From the IMG/VR virus record IMGVR_UViG_3300032607_001425, positions 38,120-102,119 of that record: DNA of 64,000 bases; one strand, written 5' to 3'. Of this stretch, positions 45,877 through 54,478 are shown piece after piece; the stretch's first letter is position 1; every line of letters starts with the position of its first letter. The stretch comes from a virus. Both the position numbers and the translations under genes were made by a program. The notes under the pieces are model-generated. The model was not told the DNA's origin, ran no database searches, and saw nothing but the letters and a program-made list of their open reading frames with translations.

Positions 45877-46707
45877 TTAATTGAATAAATCGTCAAATTT
45901 GTTAACTGTACTTTTGTTTCCTGCTGTTGCAGTCTCTAGGGTGAAGTCTGTTTTGTTACTTCCTAAAGCTGCTGGTAATGGTGGTTCAACTGCAGGTGCA
46001 ATCGCTTCCGTTGGAGTTGCAGGTGCTTCAGCAACTTCTTCTCCTGGATTCAAGTACTCTTGTAACTTTTTCTTAATAAATTCATAGTCGTACTGAGTTT
46101 GTACTTCTAATGCGTTTGGTTGATCCTTTAACCAAGAGTTTACTTTACTGTCATCATCTGACAATACTGTTTGCTTTGGTTTGATACGAACCGTAGTACT
46201 TGGGAACTGACCTGGTCCTGCAGCTGGTGTATTCTCTACAACCATATCCCATCCACTCATTACGTCTGTAAAATCTCCAATGTCTTCATCTTCTGCTAAA
46301 GCAAGTAACGCTTTGTAGATGTTTACACCAAATGACCAAAGACGAACTCCTTTTTCTTCTTCTCCTCTTACAACAACAGGAGCAAAGAATCTTGACTTAG
46401 GAGATAACTTTCCAGACAAAGACCAATTATCTTTATCGGATGTTTTTCTCAATTCTTTTACGAATTCTTCGATTGGATCAATTTTACCATAATTAGAAAG
46501 AGCTGTCATGGGAAACTTTGCTATATTGTAGTGCAGTTTAATCTCCGTAAAGGGGTCTGCAGCATTAAATGCCGAAGGGACAATGCGTATAGTGCTTTTG
46601 CCGTTTGCTGGCCTCCAGTAAATCTTCTCAAAATCTACCTTTTCGCGATCTTGATTACCGCTGCTGTTTAGACTTTCTAATTTTTGTTTAATCGCTTTTA
46701 AATCCAT
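45877..46707 (-). CDS. Single-stranded DNA-binding protein, gp32-like
   Basis: A 276-residue protein. An OB-type core follows FEKIYWRPANGKSTIRIVPS, the middle has RFFAPVVVRGEEEKGVRLWS, and the tail is low-complexity Ala/Pro/Glu ending acidic NKFDDLFN, as in T4 gp32 and SSBs. The zinc-ribbon cysteines of T4 gp32 are absent. Own promoter at 46747-46777. Confidence 0.9.
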   Translation of the reverse strand: MDLKAIKQKLESLNSSGNQDREKVDFEKIYWRPANGKSTIRIVPSAFNAADPFTEIKLHYNIAKFPMTALSNYGKIDPIEEFVKELRKTSDKDNWSLSGKLSPKSRFFAPVVVRGEEEKGVRLWSFGVNIYKALLALAEDEDIGDFTDVMSGWDMVVENTPAAGPGQFPSTTVRIKPKQTVLSDDDSKVNSWLKDQPNALEVQTQYDYEFIKKKLQEYLNPGEEVAEAPATPTEAIAPAVEPPLPAALGSNKTDFTLETATAGNKSTVNKFDDLFN

Positions 46708-46746
46708 AGTGTAACTTTTTTTAATTTAACTTTATTTTACTTTATT

Positions 46747-46777
46747 ATAATATACGAAACCTTTTTTAATTTTACAA
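46747..46777 (-). promoter_or_regulatory. Promoter for the gp32-like gene
   Basis: TTG (46777-46775), 20 bp, TATATTAT (46754-46747), 39 bp before the ATG. The TTG overlaps the last codons of the upstream endonuclease gene. Confidence 0.7.
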
Positions 46778-47542
46778 CTCTTTCTGTTCATATTTCCAAA
46801 TAAATCCTCCAGCTGATTTATATCTTCCTTTCAGACAGGATGAGATATCTCCTCTACAAATTCCTAAAGTAGTACTAGCCTCTTTTCCTGAGGTCCATTC
46901 TCTTATTAGATTTCCTGCTTTATCATACTGGTTGATAGCTTTTTTGTTCTTTTCAGCTATAGTGTAGTAGTCTGTATTGGCTACCTGTCTGGCTTTATTT
47001 TCAATTCCCTCTTTTGTTTGGTAAAAGGCTCTGAAATTCTTTGCTTGGTTTTGCACTTTTAGTAGCCCTTCATCTGTTTGATTGAATAGTATTAGATTTG
47101 CTGTTATAGCATGCCTACTTCTCACCCCTTCTTGTGTTGCTTCAAAAGCTTTCCTGCTTTCTGCTTGTTTAGTAAGCATCTCTAGACCTTCTGGTGTTTT
47201 ATTAAAGGCTATTCTAGTTGCTGATATTTTATCAAGTGTATCTTGTGAGTACTTATGCTTTAGCGTATCTGTTGGGGTTAGTTTACAGTTTAGTCCTTCC
47301 TCACCTATTACTTTGTAAAAATCCTGCCAATACCTCTCCCTTATGTTTAATTCTTCAAAAAGACACTCCTCTACTATCTCATAAGTATGTGCAGTAAAGC
47401 TATATTTTATAATAGAGTTGTAAAGTCTTGGCTGTCCTTTGCACTCTAATCTAATATATTCTGCTCTTCTTTTTTCTAATACTTTACTCTGTCCAATATA
47501 AATTTTTCCACTTGGACTTGTTATTTTATAAATCCCTATCAT
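46772..47542 (-). CDS. GIY-YIG homing endonuclease with internal repeats
   Basis: A 256-residue relative of the product at 20639. GIYKI/IYIGQS core at the N-terminus, NIRERYWQDFYKVIG, then three loose repeats of about 28 residues built on FNKTPEGLEML, FEATQEGVRS, FNQTDEGLLK and FYQTKEGIEN, and the NUMOD1 end SAGGFIWKYEQKEL. Preceded by a family B leader. Confidence 0.92.
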   Translation of the reverse strand: MIGIYKITSPSGKIYIGQSKVLEKRRAEYIRLECKGQPRLYNSIIKYSFTAHTYEIVEECLFEELNIRERYWQDFYKVIGEEGLNCKLTPTDTLKHKYSQDTLDKISATRIAFNKTPEGLEMLTKQAESRKAFEATQEGVRSRHAITANLILFNQTDEGLLKVQNQAKNFRAFYQTKEGIENKARQVANTDYYTIAEKNKKAINQYDKAGNLIREWTSGKEASTTLGICRGDISSCLKGRYKSAGGFIWKYEQKEL

Positions 47543-47660
47543 ATTAAATAAAAAAAGGAGAAATTATAAATAACTACCTGGTCCGTAGTGTCATTATAAA
47601 ATCTCCGTAATGTTTTTATTGGTAGGACCAGTACCTTCTTATTTAATATAAATAGCAATT
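47543..47660 (-). ncRNA. Endonuclease-gene leader RNA, family B, copy 3
   Basis: Hairpin GGTA-CTGGTCC-TACC (loop 47631-47625), GGAGATTTTA, second hairpin ACTAC-GGACCAG-GTAGT (loop 47584-47578), outer GGAGA/TCTCC stem, T-run, ATG at 47542. This is the clearest case: both loops are exactly 7 nt and fully complementary. Confidence 0.78.
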
Positions 47661-47666
47661 TTTTTT

Positions 47667-47945
47667 CTAAACCGCTACTTTTTTTATATGATATCCAAAT
47701 TCTGATTCATTTTGTTGTGGATTATAGTACCGAGGTCTTGTACTATACTTTCCTTCCCAATCCTGTACATCCTCTTCCCATTCATTGGCTATTACAAAAT
47801 CCTCAGCATCACTTTCACTGTCAAAAAATTGCTCGGTGTATGGTTCATCCTGTCCACTATAATCGTGAAATACTACTTGGTACTTTTCTTGTGTATTTTC
47901 AGTTAGGAAGCTCTTCTTCCATTTTGCTATATCGAATGATTCCAT
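47667..47945 (-). CDS. Hypothetical acidic protein
   Basis: A 92-residue protein, acidic and aromatic (YQVVFHDYSGQDEPYTEQFF, EWEEDVQDWEG). Not recognised. 5 bp after the upstream gene. Confidence 0.62.
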   Translation of the reverse strand: MESFDIAKWKKSFLTENTQEKYQVVFHDYSGQDEPYTEQFFDSESDAEDFVIANEWEEDVQDWEGKYSTRPRYYNPQQNESEFGYHIKKVAV

Positions 47946-47950
47946 TTTAC

Positions 47951-48406
47951 TTACAACTCTATGATGCGAAAAAGTTTAGTGTTAATTCGTTTTAATTCAT
48001 TTCCTTTTGTTAGTAATATACAATTTTGGTAATCCATCCAGTTTATCTTATATGTTACATCTAGGACTCCTCCGTTTAGGGACTCAATCAATCTGTTAAG
48101 TGAATTAATTGTATATAAAGAATTGCTTTCTTTTTTGCGGTGGACAAGGATTGTATTTTCTAAGAAATTAGAAACGTTTCCAAATTCAATATTATAAGTC
48201 ACGATGTATTCGTCTTGACTCTTTGAATAAAGAACGAAAATTTTGTTATAAATGATCTTGTATTTAGTTTGTATTGTACTTAATAGGGTATCCAGATTTT
48301 CCTCTGAGGAGAATGTACAGAAAAGTTTATTGCTCATGTCGGCTATGTTGTAATCGTATTCGACATCGTAGTCAAATTTTGAGGTATGTATTATGCTTTG
48401 GGTCAT
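47951..48406 (-). CDS. Conserved hypothetical protein
   Basis: A 151-residue protein starting MTQSIIHTSKFDYDVEYDYN, with IFVLYSKSQDEYIVTYNIE and ILVHRKKESNSLYTINSLN. A mixed alpha/beta fold is likely; no catalytic motif. It sits between the PolA-like gene and the SSB gene, so a replication-associated role is possible but not shown. Confidence 0.63.
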   Translation of the reverse strand: MTQSIIHTSKFDYDVEYDYNIADMSNKLFCTFSSEENLDTLLSTIQTKYKIIYNKIFVLYSKSQDEYIVTYNIEFGNVSNFLENTILVHRKKESNSLYTINSLNRLIESLNGGVLDVTYKINWMDYQNCILLTKGNELKRINTKLFRIIEL

Positions 48407-48425
48407 TAATAAATAGGATTTTGTT

Positions 48426-49754
48426 TTACAAAACTAAATTGTTACTATATTTGAATTTTACTGGGTACTTTCCTCCTTGATTCATTATTTTTTCTAAAGA
48501 TTCTAGTGTTTCTTTGCCATCTGACTTATCGAAATCGAAGACAAACGCATCGTACGTATAAAGTGCTAACTTACTTTTCTTATCTTGAAGAAACATTAAC
48601 ACATCCTTTAATATAAGGATATTTCTTGACGTTTCCAAGCTCTGCATCATATAGTTCATTAACTTTTGTGGATGCATATCTGGAAGTTCTTGGGTAAACC
48701 TTTTACCTGATATTGGATCTTCTATATATCCTTGTTCTTTGAATTGCTTCCAAAGCATTGCAATGTACTTTTCTATCTTATCAAACACCTCAAGGAAAGC
48801 ATACTCTGGTGGAATCTTTCCATAAATGGCATGAAAGTTTATTTGCTTTGCTTTTGCATACTCCTCTTCAGCTATTTCATCTTTTCCAAAGTACAATCTT
48901 GCTAATTGAACGTGTGCAGATTCATCTGTCAGTTGATATCCAATTTGTTCACATAGAAGGCGAAGGTGGTAGCCGTCAAAATCTAATTCACAAAAGAAGT
49001 CGTTCTGGGGTATGATTGTTTTTCTAAACTCAGGAGCTTTAGGAATTGCTGCAAAGTTTATGGAATTAAAAGCATTTGTCGGACGAGATGTAGTATTATA
49101 TAAGTTATACGATGTGTATGCAATATTATCTTCAATATTATACGCTTCATTGTTTGGTTTAAAAAGTTGTAAAAATTGTGTATAAATTATTTTTAATCCA
49201 GCTCTCTCAATCATAAAGAAAACTGAGGTGGCTGTTTTATTATAGAAATCAAATCCATTTGGTATTGCATATTGCAATATGCGATGTACCGTATTATAAT
49301 TATCTTCACATTTCTCAAACAACTTTGATATTGGAATAATTGTATTTATGTGTTTAAATTCGTGAAAACGATTGTAATACCAATTACATGTTGAGTTTGA
49401 TCTCGCAAGTTCTAACCTATTATAGTGAGTCATGCAATATAATAGTGACAGATCTGTTACGCACGGTAATATAAAGTGGTACATTAACTGTTTCTTATCA
49501 AACGTATAAAGTGTAGTGTACTGTTTTAAAATGTCGTAGACACAGTTTTTATCTAAATTTAATCCCTCATCATGACTTATTGGAATAATATACCCTTCGT
49601 GGTGATCTAATGGTCTTAAGTAAACTGCTACTGTATGTGTAAGAAGTGGATGATAGTTATCATTTGAAGAAATAACCTCTACATACCCCCCTTTCCTACC
49701 TAAATTTTTTAGCAATTGTATTTGCTCTTGTGTTTCTATGATATAGAACGCCAT
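48426..49754 (-). CDS. Second family A polymerase-like protein, exonuclease domain degenerate
   Basis: A 442-residue protein with all polymerase landmarks in order: TTSRPTNAFNSINFAAIPK (template/T motif, about residues 221-239), motif A ELDFDGYHLRLL (D258), motif B KAKQINFHAIYG (K303-G312), motif C LYTYDAFVFD (D402). Both metal-binding Asp residues remain, but motif A has GYH for QIE and motif C has Y for the usual His. The first 110 residues look like an exonuclease fold without the DxE motif. It differs clearly from the 777-residue polymerase at 2395-4728. Role unknown. Confidence 0.82.
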   Translation of the reverse strand: MAFYIIETQEQIQLLKNLGRKGGYVEVISSNDNYHPLLTHTVAVYLRPLDHHEGYIIPISHDEGLNLDKNCVYDILKQYTTLYTFDKKQLMYHFILPCVTDLSLLYCMTHYNRLELARSNSTCNWYYNRFHEFKHINTIIPISKLFEKCEDNYNTVHRILQYAIPNGFDFYNKTATSVFFMIERAGLKIIYTQFLQLFKPNNEAYNIEDNIAYTSYNLYNTTSRPTNAFNSINFAAIPKAPEFRKTIIPQNDFFCELDFDGYHLRLLCEQIGYQLTDESAHVQLARLYFGKDEIAEEEYAKAKQINFHAIYGKIPPEYAFLEVFDKIEKYIAMLWKQFKEQGYIEDPISGKRFTQELPDMHPQKLMNYMMQSLETSRNILILKDVLMFLQDKKSKLALYTYDAFVFDFDKSDGKETLESLEKIMNQGGKYPVKFKYSNNLVL

Positions 49755-49766
49755 AACCTTTTTTCT

Positions 49767-49797
49767 TTAATATAGTAAACTTTATTTATATTTCCAA
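49767..49797 (-). promoter_or_regulatory. Promoter for the second PolA-like gene
   Basis: TTG (49797-49795), 20 bp, TATATTAA (49774-49767), 12 bp before the ATG. The TTG lies in the FIWKY codons of the upstream endonuclease gene. Confidence 0.58.
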
Positions 49798-50498
49798 ATA
49801 AATCCTCTTGAAGTTACATTTCTTTCTTTACAGCAGTTTATAATACCTGTCTCTCTTATTTTTAAAGCTTCTGCTGCTTCCCTTATAGATGACCACTCCC
49901 TAACATAGATCCCCTCTTCTGTGAACTGTAAGACCAATCTCCTACTTCTACCTGACCATACTCTATTTTTTGGTTTTTGTAACTGCAGTACCTGTTCTAC
50001 AACTCCTACCTTGTACCTCCATAGAAACCCTCCTGCTGATTTACTTTCTTTTCTACAGCAAGCAGGAATATTACCTCTCTGTATGCCCAAAGCTTCTCCT
50101 GCTTCTTTTATTGAGTTCCATTCCCCAATGAAGACTCCTTCTAGTGAGTACTGTATAATTGTTTTCCTGTGTTTTTCTACTCTCTTCCTGTCTGAGTCTG
50201 CTGATACTTTCCCTGACCTGTCCTCCGTACCTGTCAGTTTACAGTTTAATCCACTCTCTCCTAATACGTCATAAAAATCTTGCCAATGTCTCTCACGAAC
50301 GTTTAATTCCTCAATACTACATTTTTCTACAACTTCGAAGAGGTGTGCAGAGAAACCGTATTTCAGTAGTGAGTTGTATAGCTTTGTTTGCCCTTTACAT
50401 TGCAGTCTCTTATATGCCCCTAACCTCGTTGCTGTATTTACACTTTGTCCAATATAAATTCTTCCTTTAGGATTTGTTATTTTATAAATTCCTATCAT
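49782..50498 (-). CDS. GIY-YIG homing endonuclease with two NUMOD1 units
   Basis: A 238-residue protein: GIY-YIG core (GIYKITNPKG, IYIGQS), RERHWQDFYDVLG, then two NUMOD1 recognition units, the first EWNSIKEAGEALGIQRGNIP ... GGFLWRYK and the second EWSSIREAAEALKIRETGII ... RGFIWKYK. The duplicated unit may extend the DNA target. Preceded by a family B leader. Confidence 0.92.
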   Translation of the reverse strand: MIGIYKITNPKGRIYIGQSVNTATRLGAYKRLQCKGQTKLYNSLLKYGFSAHLFEVVEKCSIEELNVRERHWQDFYDVLGESGLNCKLTGTEDRSGKVSADSDRKRVEKHRKTIIQYSLEGVFIGEWNSIKEAGEALGIQRGNIPACCRKESKSAGGFLWRYKVGVVEQVLQLQKPKNRVWSGRSRRLVLQFTEEGIYVREWSSIREAAEALKIRETGIINCCKERNVTSRGFIWKYK

Positions 50499-50610
50499 AT
50501 TAAATAAAAAAGGAGAAATTAAAACAAACCCTCTGCAACAAGGTGTTATCTTAAAATCTCCGTAATGCTTTTATAGAGTGGTTGCAGTACTCTTCTCTAA
50601 TATAAATAGG
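50499..50610 (-). ncRNA. Endonuclease-gene leader RNA, family B, copy 4
   Basis: Hairpin AGAGT/ACTCT with loop containing CTGCAAC (50587-50581), GGAGATTTTAA, hairpin CCTT-GTTGCAG-AGGG (loop 50539-50533), outer GGAGA/TCTCC, T-run, ATG at 50498. First-stem sequence is unlike copies 1-3 but still paired. Confidence 0.76.
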
Positions 50611-50682
50611 CTAAGAAAATACTTTTAATAAGGTTCTAGCACTATCTGCTTTAATAATTCCCAACTAAATGGTCCTTTTTTT

Positions 50683-50713
50683 ATAATATACGAAAAAAGA
50701 CCTGCGTGTGCAA
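50683..50713 (-). promoter_or_regulatory. Promoter overlapping terminator hairpin after the tail module
   Basis: TTG (50713-50711), 20 bp, TATATTAT (50690-50683). The AGGCTTGC/GCAGGTCT hairpin with T-run ends the tail transcript. The next ORF is the endonuclease at 50498, so the promoter may have served the PolA-like gene before that insertion. Confidence 0.6.
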
Positions 50714-50727
50714 GCCTTGTTGTCTTT

Positions 50728-51384
50728 TTATTTTCTTAAGTCGAAGTTTGCCTTTCTATCATTTTGCAATTGAGTGTCTGCATCTTGTTCAGTAAAACTT
50801 TGTGATGTTAGCTGCTGTTGCTGTGCTAGTACTGGCTCTTCTACTAGGTATTTATAATCTGTTATAAAAGTTGATATTCCTTTCATTTGTAATTCTAGTG
50901 CTTGTATTGCTTTTTTGTTTTTGGATTCAGCTCCTTCAAATGAATAGTTTCCAAACATTTTATCTTCGGCTGGTCCTTTTATTATCCAGTCTACTTCTAA
51001 GAAGTTTGTATTTACTAACTGCTTTTGAGCTTGCAGATATGCTTGCTTTTCTATTTCTGTTATTTTTTTGTTGTTTCTATCTTGTATAAAGTATCTTTTT
51101 GCTACTCCATTTTGTATTTCCCCTTTAGTTAGTTTCTTTGCAAAAAATCCTGTAATACTTGTTAGCAAAATGTTTGTACCTATTCTAGCTGCATCCTCTA
51201 CAAGTATATTTATTACTTTTTGCAATTCGATCCCTGTATCCATAGGAGTTTTTCCACTATAGTACTTTTTGTCAAAAGTTTCTACATAAAATCCCTTATA
51301 CGGTTGTTGCGAGATTTTTTCTATAAAACCTCCTAAGCCTGCACTTTTAGGTTTTGAGAACTTTGTTTCTGGATAGTATGGCAT
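50728..51384 (-). CDS. Hypothetical tail-module protein
   Basis: A 218-residue protein (MPYYPETKFSKPKSAGLGGF) with a Gln-rich end (AQQQQLTSQSFTEQDADTQL). It lies 13 bp after the hub gene and before a terminator, so it is probably the last gene of the tail operon. No family recognised. Confidence 0.65.
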   Translation of the reverse strand: MPYYPETKFSKPKSAGLGGFIEKISQQPYKGFYVETFDKKYYSGKTPMDTGIELQKVINILVEDAARIGTNILLTSITGFFAKKLTKGEIQNGVAKRYFIQDRNNKKITEIEKQAYLQAQKQLVNTNFLEVDWIIKGPAEDKMFGNYSFEGAESKNKKAIQALELQMKGISTFITDYKYLVEEPVLAQQQQLTSQSFTEQDADTQLQNDRKANFDLRK

Positions 51385-51397
51385 GTTATTTTATATT

Positions 51398-54172
51398 TTA
51401 AGCGTAAAGTCCCTTATCTTTTTCAATTTTACCCCAGTAGCTGTCAAACTTTTGCTGTCTGTCTGCTAATCCGTTTGTCCCCCCATTTACTCTCTTGGTC
51501 ACTGCTTGTACGTTTGAATTAGAACTTCCTGCTTTTGCTAAGCTCGATATTCCTCTTGAAAGAAATTTCCACCAGTAGCATGCTGAATCTGCTGCAAAGT
51601 AGTTGCTCTCTAATAGTTTTGAATCAGTCATTATATCTGCTTTGGATCCTATAGATTTTAAATAGTTTTGGTATTGTTGGTAATTAGCTCTACCAGTAAT
51701 TTGAATATACCCTCTTCCTTTAAATTTAACTCCATCACCTCTTTGCGTATTACCTAAGGCTTTTCTTCCTTCATAAGCTTCTCCTGATGCAAATTCTTTT
51801 TTCCATGCAAACCCTCCTGATTCGTGGGCACACTGTGCAAGAAAGTGAGCTCTCTCTAATGGAGACGTAATGCCATATCGTCTCATAGCTTCTACAAGTT
51901 CGGTTGGTGGAACTTTAGTTGGTCTTGATGTGCTTGAACGTCTTTCTATATTAAGCTGCCTATTTGCAACATCCCTTGCTGTTATACCAGGTAATTGTCC
52001 TGCTGCCTGCACTTCAGCATCGCTAGGAAGCTCCGTTGAGTAGAATTGTGTTGTAACAGAAGTTTCCCAAGTATTTTTAGAATCTATACTATGTTCAAGA
52101 CCAGTTATTATATATCCAAATTTATCTTGGTACTTACTTGGAAGTATTCCTGCTCCTATTTTAAATGCCTGTCCTATTATAAATCCACCTATTCCATCTA
52201 ACTTAAATGAAAGTTCTACAGGAACCAGTCCTGGCATTGCTGCTTTGTTTTGGGTTCTGTACTTTTTTACTACATTTTGAATAGTCCATTCAGCATGCAT
52301 AGTTTTAATGGATTCCATGTCTTCTTTTTTGTATCCACTATTTGAGTTAAATTTACCAAATACCTCTACCACATCTACTAGCCATGTAGCTGCTCTCTCC
52401 TCTTGTTCTTTTTTTGCATCAGCGGCTGTCTTTGCTGCCTCACTATCTACTGTAGTTTTTGTTACTTTTAGCCTATCTATTATTCCCGTATTCCATCTTA
52501 GTATGTTTTCTATATACTCATTTGTACCAGAAGCACTTCCTTGTGCTGCAATAGATATTTGGGATGCTATCTCGTTACTAATTTTACTACTAATTCCTAC
52601 ATCAGTAAATACGCTTCCTATTCCCGCTAAAGTAAAAACTGGATGTGATGCTGAGTTTTCTGGTGTGTTGTTTCTGTCTATTACCGACCAAGTGCCTCCT
52701 TGATCTTCTTCGTCGTAAGCTAGTCCTAAATCATTAATTCCTCCAAGAGCTGTATTAACTCCATCAAGAATGTTTTCCGTAATATCAAACATACTCTTAT
52801 TAAGCTTTCCATTTTCATCTAAAGCTCCATCTAATATAGTTTTTAAGTATGGAAGTGTTATATAAATATTAAGAACATCATCTACGTCTCCTACAGGCGG
52901 AGTTCCAGTATGTGGAGATGTTACTGTAATGACATCTTCTGTTGTAAGTTTACCTGGTTTGGCAAGTACGCAAACTGTCGGATCTACTGAAAAGTGTTCA
53001 GGGCTTGTGAGAAAGGTGCTTGATTTTAAGTAGTCCGTATTAAACTTGGCAAGTATCCTATCTGGAGTTCCTTTGGGCTTGGTTATATCTATTGGTGAAA
53101 TTACTGTGTTAAATAAGTCAAATAGCAGTCTTAGCGATATCCAATGCATTGGAGTGTCTGTATCAAGAGAAAACCAACCATTCTCTAACTCTACGCTTTG
53201 AAAGTATCCTACGTGGTCTGGAAGAAGATCGTTACCGGGAGTTCCCAGTACCTCTTTTATTTTAGTGCTATCAAAGCTAATATCTGTAATAGTAGACATT
53301 TTACTTATAAAAAAATGGTACATACTCTTACGCTGCTCTTTTCCTGTTTCTGTGTCTTTTGAATCAAGTACAGCCCCTCTTTGAGCTGGGTCAAATCTCA
53401 ATTGTATTGATTCTAAAATCTCTCCTTGAGATATTATTGAAACACTGCAGTCGTACCCTCCATCAGGTGTATAACTCCATGAGAAGTTTTTTATATACCC
53501 AATCATTCCCTCGTAGTTATTATCAGCTGATGTTCTTATCTCCTTAATTGAAGCTGCTACATTTGACATCTTTACTCCATTGGAAAAAAAGCCATTAGGG
53601 ACTGTTTCAACCCTTTTTTGAAGGGCTCCGTTATTATTAATGTACATTGAATGTCCCCATTCTAAAAGAACTGTGTATCCTGGTCGAAGATACAACTCCT
53701 CCATTAATTCAAAATCCTCTAAAGTCCAGCACATAAACCTTACTTCTGCTTCTCTTAAAGTACCGTATGTATTTTTAGATTTAACATTCATAGAAGTTAT
53801 TCCAGGCATTGGCCTTATCCCTGTACTATCTTTTCTATTATTATATGCTGCTTGTTGATTATATCCTCCTGTAGTATCAATTCCTTGTCTTAGTCCCCTA
53901 AGTGGTGTTTGCACTCCTCCAAGAAGTACGTTATATCCTGCTTTTTTATTATCTCCTAAAATGGTAGTAGGATCCATCCCACCTCTTAATTGTAAAATTT
54001 GTCCTGGGGATAGTGTGTTTACTGATGAGGATAGTTTTATCCATCCAGTTTTTGAATTTAAGTAAAGTAGGTCTTCGTTTGTTCTTCCAACTTTTTTTTC
54101 TATAACTGCTTTCCTAGCTGCAATTTGATTAGCAACTGATTGCGAAACTGACTTGCCATTTCCTCCTGCCAT
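51398..54172 (-). CDS. Baseplate hub protein with C-terminal GH19 lysozyme domain
   Basis: A 924-residue protein combining a hub-like N-terminal region (beta-rich, with VLLEWGHSMYINNNGALQKR) and a glycoside hydrolase 19 domain from about residue 756 to the end. The catalytic Glu is near residue 784 in FLAQCAHESGGFAWKKEF; FKGRGYIQITGRANYQQY and NGGTNGLADRQQKF are further GH19 marks. It would puncture and locally digest the cell wall, the role split between gp27 and gp5 in T4. Its stop overlaps nothing; its start overlaps the LysM gene by 1 bp. Confidence 0.85.
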   Translation of the reverse strand: MAGGNGKSVSQSVANQIAARKAVIEKKVGRTNEDLLYLNSKTGWIKLSSSVNTLSPGQILQLRGGMDPTTILGDNKKAGYNVLLGGVQTPLRGLRQGIDTTGGYNQQAAYNNRKDSTGIRPMPGITSMNVKSKNTYGTLREAEVRFMCWTLEDFELMEELYLRPGYTVLLEWGHSMYINNNGALQKRVETVPNGFFSNGVKMSNVAASIKEIRTSADNNYEGMIGYIKNFSWSYTPDGGYDCSVSIISQGEILESIQLRFDPAQRGAVLDSKDTETGKEQRKSMYHFFISKMSTITDISFDSTKIKEVLGTPGNDLLPDHVGYFQSVELENGWFSLDTDTPMHWISLRLLFDLFNTVISPIDITKPKGTPDRILAKFNTDYLKSSTFLTSPEHFSVDPTVCVLAKPGKLTTEDVITVTSPHTGTPPVGDVDDVLNIYITLPYLKTILDGALDENGKLNKSMFDITENILDGVNTALGGINDLGLAYDEEDQGGTWSVIDRNNTPENSASHPVFTLAGIGSVFTDVGISSKISNEIASQISIAAQGSASGTNEYIENILRWNTGIIDRLKVTKTTVDSEAAKTAADAKKEQEERAATWLVDVVEVFGKFNSNSGYKKEDMESIKTMHAEWTIQNVVKKYRTQNKAAMPGLVPVELSFKLDGIGGFIIGQAFKIGAGILPSKYQDKFGYIITGLEHSIDSKNTWETSVTTQFYSTELPSDAEVQAAGQLPGITARDVANRQLNIERRSSTSRPTKVPPTELVEAMRRYGITSPLERAHFLAQCAHESGGFAWKKEFASGEAYEGRKALGNTQRGDGVKFKGRGYIQITGRANYQQYQNYLKSIGSKADIMTDSKLLESNYFAADSACYWWKFLSRGISSLAKAGSSNSNVQAVTKRVNGGTNGLADRQQKFDSYWGKIEKDKGLYA

Positions 54173-54477
54173 TACCTTGTTCTATTAACCTGTCTGAATA
54201 ATTCTAGAGCTCCTTGTATGTTTGTTGGTATTCTTAATTGTACTCCTGGCTCTACGATTAGTGATGCTCTTTCTGAATTGTTGGCTGCTGCTATAATCCA
54301 CCATAAGGTGTGGTCACTGTAGAACTGTTGTGCTAAGTTATCGTATCTATCCCCTCCTGTAGAGATTACGTAGTAGTCCTGGTCAGATAAAGGGATTTCC
54401 GGATAGATAGTATTTGTTACATACTCTATCCCGTCTGTAGTTCTTAATCTTGCTATATCTCTATATCTGTTTGCCAT
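54172..54477 (-). CDS. Baseplate wedge protein with LysM-like domain (gp53/gpX-like)
   Basis: A 101-residue protein. GDRYDNLAQQFYSDHTLWWI, IAAANN and EPGVQLRIPTN form a LysM-like unit, the form found in T4 gp53 and P2 gpX tail proteins. It probably links hub and wedge. Position between tube-initiator-like and hub genes fits. Confidence 0.8.
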   Translation of the reverse strand: MANRYRDIARLRTTDGIEYVTNTIYPEIPLSDQDYYVISTGGDRYDNLAQQFYSDHTLWWIIAAANNSERASLIVEPGVQLRIPTNIQGALELFRQVNRTR

Positions 54478-54478
54478 T

